Translations under genes and position numbers: made by a program
Notes under the pieces: model-generated
What the model saw: only the letters and a program-made list of their open reading frames with translations
What the model was told of the DNA's origin: nothing
Database searches by the model: none
Assembly: GCF_020536995.1 (NCBI RefSeq)
Contig: NC_068362.1
Span: forward strand, 3,187,173 to 3,251,172
From: Dreissena polymorpha
Lineage: Eukaryota > Mollusca > Bivalvia > Myida > Dreissenidae
Direction: 5' to 3'
Length of the DNA stretch: 64,000 nucleotides
Part shown: in pieces, positions 11,265-23,000 of the stretch
How positions within the stretch are numbered: position 1 is the stretch's first letter
How the letters are laid out: the number at the start of each line of letters is the position of its first letter

Positions 11265-14003
11265 ATATTTAACTGCAATACTAAGGCCGAGATTGTTTAT
11301 ATTAGTGACGCAATGTTCAAAATATTCCCTGGGTTACATCTTGAGTAATATTATATATATGAATTGAAATAAATCATGACATCGAAAACACATTTTAGAC
11401 CACAAGACCCAGATTGGTTATATATTTATATATTTGTCTTTAATACTCATTTACTTTGTCTATAAAACAATTGTTTAAATAATGCATCTGGTGAAGAAAA
11501 GGATAAACCAGTGACCACATGAACGTCAAGTGGCCACTGGCTACCGTGTTCTACACATATAGACTAGATTAAAAAACGACCTGAGATTTGTCCAATAAAA
11601 CAACTTTTTAAGACTGTACCATAAACACAAAGCATACACATATTCTGATAACAAATGCAATTACGGCTACACTTTAAACAAGCGCCACGACTTTGGTTGA
11701 CATATTTTTCAGTTATAAAACACAAACAACAATACAAGTCTTATATTTGAAGGTAATATTTTACAGTTATTATTTATGGAGGAGTAAATCATATTTCGTA
11801 TTTTTATTTCCATGAGTTTCGTATCATTCACGATCAAATGAACAGTAAAAAACGTCAAAACGCCACAAAACTAAAAAATGAAAATAAAGCAGATTACATC
11901 GCGAATGAATATGAAAGATACTGATTTGTATATTGATCCGAAATAGAAATCCTTATCGCATGCTTAACTTGTAACCCAGTTACAAAAATATTTTGAACAA
12001 ACTGTTGGATATACATATAAATAGCTACCAATATTCGCATCGGGAATGGACAGTTACATGACGAACATAATAAATAGTAAGATAACGTGCTATACCGACA
12101 GGGGCCTTTAAGAATATAAGTCGTTATATACTTTTTGCTTGTGCATTTTTAATTATTATACAACACAATAAGCTCGGGTCTTTAATGCATGGTAAGTCTT
12201 CATTGTTTATTAATGTTTAAAATATAAATATTTGTAGGCTCTACTAGTATTGTCTTTGCACTGTTTTGTTCTGTCTGGTCTGAACATACGATATTTAAGA
12301 GGGAAATGGAATTCATTGCCTAAGTTATTTCGTTCCTACAATAGCACGTTTCGCCATTTTCATGTTTTAATTGGCAACGAATGTCTATTAATAATAGTAT
12401 TTTACTATATATTTCTTACAAAAGTAAAAGTCCATAATTGCTCTATAGCTACGTTGTCATTAAATTTGATAACACATGGATCCCGTCGCCAAATGCGGAG
12501 GTATCCATCGTGAGTATGAATGAACCAATCGTGTAGCAGGCATCTAAATACAACATACACATATGCTGGTCAAGTTATTTCGTCAATCCTATGTTCAAAT
12601 GATTCGATCACAAATCGGGAATTCAAAATCTTAAATATTATGAAGCATCAACACATTACTACTTTGCAACGGATCGGTACCACATGCGTCGTCTGAACAG
12701 AGTCCGCTTTGTTTCAAATTTATTAATTGACTCGTTAACTAATTTGACCAATGCATTTAGGTTCTCGACTTGTTCAACAGACATGTTTTTGACGATTGCT
12801 CACACATATGAATGGTTTGGAAATACTCCATCTGCATAATATTTTACTTTTCTTCGCTATTTTTAACTTTTTGAATGTTTGATTAGACAACACAATCAAT
12901 AACATACCCTTCTTATTTAGATTTTTTAAAAACATTTTATGATATAATGATATCAACACGCCATTCAAGCGAATAGGAAAAATTGCGATTGTATTATTCT
13001 ATCACTATGTTTATGCCGTATGGTATCGTACTATTCAACATTTAGTCCTCTGCAATATAACGCATACCTTGTTTCTGTTTTCGTTGAGTGTGCTGCTATC
13101 TTAGGAGATAAGAATCGTTTAAAATGAATTCTTCTTACATTTAAAAGCAAAGATGGCACACTCTTCGCACTTCAAACGGCACTTTTTTCTCTGCGAAAAT
13201 GACGGTTGGGCGTAAAACTATTTCATCTAATAAAAATATTGAACAGAAACAACAGTTCACACCGGACCCACATTTTGTGTTTAAGTGAATCGTAATACTT
13301 TCAAGCTATAACCATTTTGTTTGTAATACAAGTCGTTAGCATGAGAACATATACAAAAACTGAGATTTAAACTTTTTTTTCATTGTGATGGTGGCAAATA
13401 GTGTATTCATTTGTTTGCCTTTGTAGCAAATTGCTTATTTTGTTAAACATTGTCATCGATTAATGGTAAACCCAACTAAAGATAAGTGACTGTAGTGGAC
13501 TAATGTTATTGATAGAACATATCGCGATTTGTTGTTTATTTATTGCACTGAAAACACAACAGCATATTTTAATCGTTCACTGATATCGACATTTCTCTTA
13601 CCAATACAATTATGTGTTACATGGAAAAACATATAAGACTATTGTTTTACTTTACATAGTATACAGATCTAGGTAGCATCAGGTAGAAAGTAAATTTCCT
13701 CATACCCAAATGGTGCTTGCATCTCAACTTTATTGTCTTTTCATATTGGGAAAATAAGTTGCTAAATAGAGTAATACCTGTTAGTTGGTTTACTTTTCAG
13801 ATGCAAGCAATACTTCACAATGGTAACGACATGCATGAGCAAGCCAGATACAAGATATATACTTAAAATTTACAACATTTATACCGCTGTCAAACCGATA
13901 TATTGTGTAGACATGTGCACATTTGTATTATGGTATTGTTAAGTGTATCAGTCCTTGGATATAATCATATTGTGTATATCATGTTTTGTTCTAAAGAGTC
14001 ATT
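11265..14003. other. AT-rich DNA upstream of the MIEAP-domain gene
   Basis: About 2.7 kb with no recognisable gene. It should hold the promoter and any 5' non-coding exon of the gene that follows, but I cannot point to a TATA box, initiator or non-coding exon with confidence. Confidence 0.4.
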
Positions 14004-17000
14004 ATGTTTTTTGATAATCTGTATCGTAATGTGTTGGTTTATTGTAGCGGCTTTGAGTCGGTTGAAAATGTTCTCTCAGATATGGAAAATTCAACGAAAT
14101 ATGCTAAGGCAATGATTCTCCGAATGCAGGTAACTCAAAGCGTGAATCTGAAAATGAAAACTGTCTATTGAAAAGTAATTAACTCTTGAACAATAAACAA
14201 TGGATGATAAACGTTCACATTTTAAGATTATAGATAAATAAATGTTTTCAATTAAAGACAACTGATAGCATGGGCTCTTTAAGACCGTGAAGCTACGTTA
14301 AACAAAAATGTAATGGTCTTGCATTTGTCCTTGTTAAAATCATTCTATATGTTAAAAATAATAATTATAATTTCTTCAAATATATGCATATTTATGAGAT
14401 AGCCAGCCTCATTACAGTCTTGTAAATGTTTAAAATCAGTTCACATTTTTGCTGTTATTACTTTCTTTATCCATACACAGGAATCAAAGAATCAGTGGTT
14501 GCGTTCGTTTGAAGAAACAATAAACTCTATGCAATCAAAGTTGCGACAGGCGAACAATATGTACGGACATCTGAATAATCAGTTCCGACATGTGGTGGCT
14601 GCAAACTGGTTTTTGCACGCTCGTATTGCTAGCCAGGTAGACCAACGAACACTTTTCAGTATTTGAATAAGCGTGAATTTAAATGTATAGCTCACCAACA
14701 GTAACCTAAAAATGAAGAAAGCCACACTGAATAACATTTATCGTGTCATTCGTGGTAATCTATTTAATAAATATAAATATAAATAAATAAATCAATAAAA
14801 ATATATAAATATTTAAAATTTCACGTCATGCGGGCCTCGCCACAGCTTCATTGACAATTTGCATGTAATATGCGTGCATTTGATTGCCAGTTTAAGATTA
14901 CTAACACTCTCAGCAGTTTTCGGATCGGAAAAGCGAGGTGATGTACTCTGTAACCAAATTTCACAGAAAAGAATGAAATTGTACGATTCATAAATAGATC
15001 CCGAAAGATATTTAATTGTTCTTCTTACTCTTCATCAATTTGCTTTGACACACGACTTTCAATATGAAAATTAGTCATAACATTGTAATTTTAAGCATGA
15101 AGCATATCACAAAAAAAGTTGCACAATCAGAAAGAACTACTTTTTCGGCCGGTATGGCTAGCACGCATTGTATTGGATTGAAGTACAGTTTAAAGTATAG
15201 TTCCAAAAGGGTCTCTCCGTTAAATACACATTGCATATACACTTTTACGCATGAATTACGAATTAAATAAGTATATCTCTCATGGTAAAAAACATCTTAC
15301 GCATTGACCGCTATTGATACACTTTATTCAGAGTTAATGGTTTATTCTCATGGCTATCAGACAAATTTTAAATACAAAGTTGTGGCGTTTGCATTATTAA
15401 AAGGATTGTTTTCTTCGGATGTTCTCTAAAAGTTTACTATCTAGGAATAAAATACATATACCGATAGATAGCGGAATGTTCGGTTTCAAATGTTTATCAG
15501 TCCTATTTAAATTTTAAATTGTTCAAGAAATAAATCATTAATACATACTCTGGGCTCGACGTTAATCTGACAAAATAGTTGTAATCGTTTGCAATTGTGG
15601 TCAAGTTAGTGTTTCTATTCACCAACAGTGAAACCATAAAATCCGTTTGAACAAATGAATTGATCATTTTAAACCTATTAAAACTGTGAACACTGAAAGA
15701 GTGACGTCATTAATCCAGCTGTTAACATTTGTGCTGGTCAAAAGTCTTTGGAGTAATGTTTTAGCTTACAGCATTACCCCATAGTTTGTAGCACGCTGAG
15801 CACGCCGTCAGTTAAACATGCATTAATCAATACATATTCACATATAACATTCTAGAGGCTAGAGGGAAATGTGAAAGGTGTAAACAAATCAGCTTGAGGT
15901 TGTATTGCATGGAATGCAATACAGATTTATGGGTTACATTAACTACATGTATTTAAATGCTAATTGTGTTACCTTAATGTCGTTTTGATGAGTATTTACA
16001 ATCCACTTGTATCAATACTTTGAACTAGTATGTTTTACTTGTTTACTTTAACTTTGTTATTTTCAGGTAAGAACTCATTCTGCAGAATAAAAAAAACATG
16101 GGTGGTTTGGGTATTAGTAATGGATACAGAACAATACTATTCCTCTGAAAAAATCTTCAAAATTTCATGTGTAAATACTCCTAGACCGAAACACTATTTG
16201 GAGTCTTGCACTAGTATAGTATAGTTAGTAATAGAACGTTCCACAGTACTTTATAAAACAACATGAATTTAAGGTGTGTTTTCCATTATAAAAATCTCAC
16301 TAATTATTTGCATGCCGTTCAACACATCGCTTACTAAAACAATGTTTTATAATTAAAGTCGTAAGAGACGAATCTAGGCCTCGATATTAAATTCATTGTC
16401 TGTCATATAGCAATCGATTTAAATGTTCAACTCAAACGGACAGACAGACATCAACACGCCGGTGATAAAATATTTCTTTCACATGATTGTAAATGCATAT
16501 CATTTCCTATCCTATAATATCTAAAATAACTATATATTGTAAATAGATCGTTCAATATGTCACTTGTTTTCGCTTTACTTATTTCAGGAAGAGACAATAC
16601 AAAAAGATCAGGGCATATATGAAAAGCTCCTAAAGGAATATGCAAATTTGAAATCTAAAATATCCGAAGAACATTGTCGGTATGTCATTTTAATCGGATT
16701 TGTTCACCCAACAATATTTTCTTATATATATTCAAACACCGGATAAGGGAATTCGGGCAAGCGCTATATTTCTGTGTTCTAAACAATGGGCGTAAATCGT
16801 TGATTGAATTAAAGTGCTTCAATGGCCGCCTTTTCTTTATTGATTTTTCTATGTGAAGACGAGTGTTTTTGAAACAAAAATAAAAATAGATCCTAGATTG
16901 GTGAAAACAAACTAGACAACATGTTTAAAAGAAATGGTACCAAGAGATAAACAAGTGTTCTACCATTGAAATAAATTTGCGTGTGTATAATCGAAAACAC

Positions 17001-19929
17001 ATTCATGTACACTGTTTGGAAATCTCCAACATTCAGTTCATATTAGCAGTCACGTGATCAATGAAGCCACAATGACGTCACGAAATTTGTGACGTCATTA
17101 GATCGTTCTCGACTTATTCACATTTTCACGATTGTGTGTACATATACCTTATATATGCTGGAGTGAATAGGAGAGAATATGTTATTATGTTATTTTGTTT
17201 ATGAATAAACATACAAACTTGTATATTTGGTTCATTGATCCCAGTTTCGCTCTGTAACAGAGATGACTAAATTTGTTGGCATTGTCTTAGAGCTAACAAT
17301 TACTTAGTATTAATATATAATTAAAATAAAATTATTTTATCAATGGTTCCATTTATACATATTTATATATGTTATCCATCTTACTTCGTTGGCATCCGTG
17401 TGTTGGTTTAAAAAAGTGTTAGATTTAAATCGTAAATACCCGCTTAAAAAGTCATATATTTGCAATTAAATTGCTCATTAGGGGATAATTCATTAGTCTT
17501 ATTATAGCCCTAGGTTTATTTTGTCATAATTTGTAAGCTAATTCATTGATTTTTGCTCTCATTCGATAATGCCAGCACAACATATTACATAAACATAATT
17601 TACCATTTGTTTAACCGCTCAATGGTAGATCCAATCAATGTTGCTTTGCATTTATTTTTTTACAAACACTTAATTACATACCCAGTGGAACATACTTGCT
17701 TTGACGATTATTTAGCAAATATACAAACACATTACGGTAGTATTTTAAGTCATTTGAGTCGCCGTGGTGTAATGGATATGGTGTCTGCCTAGCGACCGGG
17801 AGGTTACGGGTTCGATCCCCACCGCGGGAGCGTTCTTTAGATCCCCCCAAAGACACCAAGTACTGGTTCTAGGCCCAGGAAACGGACTTGAGAGCGTTTA
17901 TATAAGCCTTGGGCTTTCGATGCAATCGAGCTAAAATAAATAGGTTTAAACTAACTAATAGATTCCAAACTTGATCCTATTTTATTTCGAGGCTAAGTTT
18001 AGTTCCAGGCTCACCAAACTTGACTAAAACTTGACTAACACATTTAACTTAGACGGCAATATAAATTTATACTTAAATATATTTTTCGAATGTTGGTTAT
18101 TTCGAAAGCATACAGGTATAAAATATTCAATAGCCACATTGCTCCAAGAATTTGTTTTCAATAAAGACGCTTTTGTTAAAAATAATTAAAGTTAAACTAC
18201 ATATATCGTCCTGGAGTAATACTACTATAACACACAAAGCAAATAATATTTTTTCCGTTTACAACTAATATAATGAGTATGTATCGTTTTTAGCCAATCC
18301 CACATTGAACCAGATCGGCTGAGTGCAGATCAATCAAACGATGAAATTGATGACAGATCGGTAAGTTTTAATTGAATATCAATACAAAGCGACTGATGAA
18401 ATTCGATGTTCTTTCTATGTGCAGATGTAATTGACTCACAATATACAGTATATTATACAGCATGTAATTATTTTTCTGTATCTTAATGCATAATACTAAA
18501 CACAAGAATGGACGAAAGCGTTCGTTGTAATTAGCAGGCATATGCCTACATTTTCAAAACATCACCAACCACTCGTTTTGAATTCATTTCAAAGTGATAA
18601 ACTGTCGGTTAAGCTTTGACTAGCGAACTTAATATTCAGACAAGTAATTCTGCACGAGTCTAGCTTTACAAGCTGTGCCATAATTATGTTATTTGCTGTT
18701 AATAATGTTATTTATTTTAAATGAAAAAAAGCGTTTATATAGATGTACACTTGCATTAGCCTGAAAATAAATACATTATCTTGCATGTGTCGGTCTTTTA
18801 CATGCATTGTACAGAGAAATGTCGGGGGAGAGATGATTTTACGACAACAACTGGACCAGATGACAAGAGAATACAATGAACACTTACAAAAGTTAAAGAC
18901 TGAAAACGAATTGCTCGAAAAAAATCAGGTTTTGTATTTTGTTAGGGTGTATATTTATTCTCGTCGTTCGTAGACCGAAGAACTAAATGCTAACAATAAG
19001 ATGCACCATACTTCAGTCAAATCATATTTGTTATTTAACAAGCCTGTAATTATTGCACAATTACGCTCTGCATATAAAACATTCTATACAACGGTTATCT
19101 AAAAATTAAAGAGTACAAATTATGACACTTTGTACATATAGGAACTTGTACACTTTAAAATTATGTAACTTACATCTTTAAACGTGTATTTGTTGATACA
19201 CTTACTGCGTGTTATGTATTTTAGCTGCAAGTACACGAATGTTATACGAAGGAGATAAAACAAACGGAAGTTGAAATTAAAAAACTACTGCGTGAATTAA
19301 AGGCATCTCGAACGCGGTATTTCTAGGAGTTTATATAAAATTATCAATATCAGTAATAACTTTTATAATGCAATGTTTAAAATAAGATTTTAGATCGTAT
19401 TTGTACAGTAAAGATATAAAATTCACAGGAATGTGTTTCCATAAAGATTCACTTGCCGATGTACATCCTATTTATGATCAGTAACACAAATGTTGCTATT
19501 AACCGTGTGCTTTTATGTTTTTGTACGTATAATTCCTTCACGTATTTCAAATGTGAAAAAGTAAGCAATTTCCAAAACCGTATTCGATTTTCATGGTGGT
19601 ACATCTTAATTTCAGTGAACTTTTGGCGATAGCAAAATCCCCGGAAGACATGATGAAAATCTGTGTCAAAAACGAACAAACTCTTGTGAAGGAAATGGAC
19701 CTTATTTCTCAAGATGTAGCACAAAAAGAAAATGAAATAAAAGAACTTAATTTGTCATTAAAGTTAGTTCAAATTGAATGATAGACGTGCAAGTTCTTTT
19801 ATCTTATACTAACAATAGTTGCCTATTCAATCAATAGTTTGATGTATGTGTAAGGTTTAAATATTTGTAATATGAAAAATATTAATAATAACAATAATAA
19901 TTATAATTATAATTATTATTTATTTTTTA

Positions 19930-20003
<74 letters not shown>

Positions 20004-23000
20004 ATAATAATAATAATAATAATAATAATAGTTAATAATGATACATTAATCAATGCTATATATTCTAGGTCCGTGGAGTATCAAAGTAACGAGGACAGAA
20101 TCAAGTTACTTCGACAGTAAGTAAGGCTATAAATATCACAAGTACGCAGTTGTTATGCCCCCTTTCGAAGAAAAGGGGGCATATAGTGATCGGACTGTCC
20201 GTCTGTGTGTCCGTCTGTCCGTCTTTCCGTCACACTTTGCGTTTAGGTTTCGAAAAATGCTCATAACTTCTATGTCCCTTCAGATATAACCGTCATATTT
20301 GGTATGCATGTGTATATGGACAAGGCCTTTCCATACGCACACAATTTTACCCCTGTGACCTAGACCTTGAACTTAGGGTTCGCGTTTAGGTTTCGAAATC
20401 TGCTTTTAGGTTTCGAAAAATGCCCATAACTTCTTTCTCCCTTGAGATATAACCTTCATATTTGGTATGCATGTGTATATGGACAGGGCCTTTCCATACG
20501 CACAAATTTTTTTTACCCCTGTGACCTTGACCTTGAACTTAGGGTCCGCGTTTAGGTTTCGAAATCTGCGTTTAGGTTTTGAAAAATGCTCATAACTTCT
20601 ATGTCCCTTGAGATATAACCTTCATATTTGGTATGCATGTGTATATGGACAATGCCTTTCCATACGCACACAAATTGTGACCCCTGTGACCTTGACCTTG
20701 AACTTAGGGTCCGCGTTTAGGTTTCGAAATTTGCGTTTAGGTTTAGAAAAAAGCTCATAATTTCTATCAAGCGTTTAAAGGGGGCATAAGTCATTCTATG
20801 GTGACAGCTCTTGTTTTTAAATTATATTTATAAGCAACTACGTACACTGATTCGTATGGTTGTAATAACTCAATAAGATTAATGCTTACCACTATGTTGA
20901 ACTATAATTTAATCCATTTTAAACAGTTTTGTTTCATTGAGAATAAGAATATCGGGTTTGAGGTTGAGCGCTCTATAACCAGGTTTAAACCCCCAATGCT
21001 TTGCATTGACCGTTCCAAGGCGGTGACCCCAGCTTTATTCATATTTTGTGTTTATGTTGGTTTGTATTGTGCTGTATTGTGCTGTTTTGTACTGTTTGGA
21101 CAATCGGTCACTTGCCTTAAATAAAGGACCAACTAATTGTTTTTAATGAAAATTCAATACTGCTCCAGCAGCTGGAGTTTCACTTCTTTATATTGATAGC
21201 ATTTAAGTCAAAATTCATATTGTAAAATATTTAATATCCTTGGAATGCATTAAAATAATCATACAATTATACAGACTGCAGCGAAAGAAAGGGACAATTG
21301 TCATCCTGAAGAAGCAGAAACACTTACTGCACACGAGACTGAAGTAAGAATTTACATCATTTGTAAATTTGTCAAAACAATTAAACAGATTCAACCATAA
21401 TATATGTATATTTGCAAATGCTTAGTATATATTATTGAACAAAATGAGCAGTATTTACATAAACATTAAAAAAAACAACCGTTTTAAACGTAAATTAAAT
21501 CGTTCAAACCAGCAATAAACGACTTAAGATGATTACAGCACTGTCCTTTCATTCCAGCACTGTGCAAGAATCTGTTGAGTTACTGAAACAAGAGGTTACT
21601 ACGGGCGTAATCAGCGAACCAAGGTTTGCTATTTTTCGTTTTGCCCCAATGTCAGCTATGAGAGTGTATGTTATCGGTTTGTTAAAGAGTTTCTCATTAA
21701 CGTGTTTAAAAAAATCACAAGCTGAACTGAAGCACACAACTATCTACGTAAAATACTTTAAGTATACAATTTGTCATGCACTGAGTGAAAATGGTAAGTT
21801 CAAAATAACTCTCTTGAATGTATTAATATATATATGTTCAAAACCGTTTTAAAGTAAAGGATCAGTTAGTATGTTGACAATATTTTATGGATATTTGAAA
21901 AAAGTGAGAAGATTTAGATACGAAATGGTATTGTTTAGACAGGACGCATTTCGTAGACTACTTTTTTGTTCGCTAAAGCATAGCAATCGAATGATAATAA
22001 CAGTATAAAAGCATAAACGGAATGACAATAGCACTTATTCAGATATATAACAAGAGTGAAACGTGCACCATATCGTAATTAGTAAATACCTTTTATAAAT
22101 TATAACGGCATCAAATATTCAACAATGTTTTGTGACCTTTTCAGTCAGAAATTGAAGCAGTTGATCGAAATAGATGTGCAGTTAGAACAAGACTATAAAA
22201 GGACTCAACAGGATCTGCAGAACCATGAAAGACGTTGTAGCGAACACGGGGTAGCTACTCCGGTAAATGTTTTACATGTGTTATGGTCCATCTGTTACCA
22301 CGTATCATATCATGTTGCAAAAATAAAAATCTACATACTTCTATTTTATGTACACTATGTAATTATTCTTCAAACTGTTTAAAGATGTTAATGCTGATCA
22401 AAATTGTTAAAGCATACTATTTGCAATTGGTCGATTCCATATGCCACGCTAAGTAAGGAATACTCGCCTTTGATATGTCTGTGATATGCACAACAGGAGT
22501 CGTCGTAAAAAACATTTCATAAAGTGTTGATGAAATATAGGTGGGCTATTATTGTCAACAATGATATAAATTTATATGTAAACAAGTAAGCAACTTCAAC
22601 AAGATACACTTTCAACTCTGAGTAAAGACGATCTTAGCTTCAACCATTTGGAGTTTTGCTTGCCAAGCTTCTTTCAAAGCATTCAATATAAAGAAGTGAA
22701 ACTCCAGCTGCTAGAGCATGATTCATTACAGGTCGAAAATGCTTTACTACAGAAAATATAAAGTTAACAATGCTTTGGTTTGCAATTCATATGGCACTTA
22801 TTAGTAATACATGTCTCGTGGTTTTTTAATACTTAAATGCAGTGCATTTATTGAACGTTCAACATACTTTTGTTTTGTTACTCCATTATGCATTCTAAAA
22901 AATGCTGTTATAGTTTTTGAACCATAAAATGAATGTGAACCAAAAAAAAATTTTTTTTGCATTATACTCTTACTCAAGAAAAGTAATATGATCTCAATAA

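Noticed and set aside
17674-17859. Minus-strand frame with a 'GDRTRNLPVARQTPYPL' reading
   Set aside because: This is the antisense of a tRNA-derived SINE head, a frequent false gene in bivalve annotation.
19872-20120. An 82-codon plus-strand frame with poly-Leu and poly-Ile
   Set aside because: Translation of the ACT/AAT microsatellite. Only its last part overlaps the real exon 8, in the same locus.
21275-21343. Alternative frame of exon 9 (TAAKERDNCHPEEAETLT)
   Set aside because: It looks protein-like but cannot be joined in phase with exons 8 and 10, whereas the LQRKKGTIVILKKQK frame joins on both sides.
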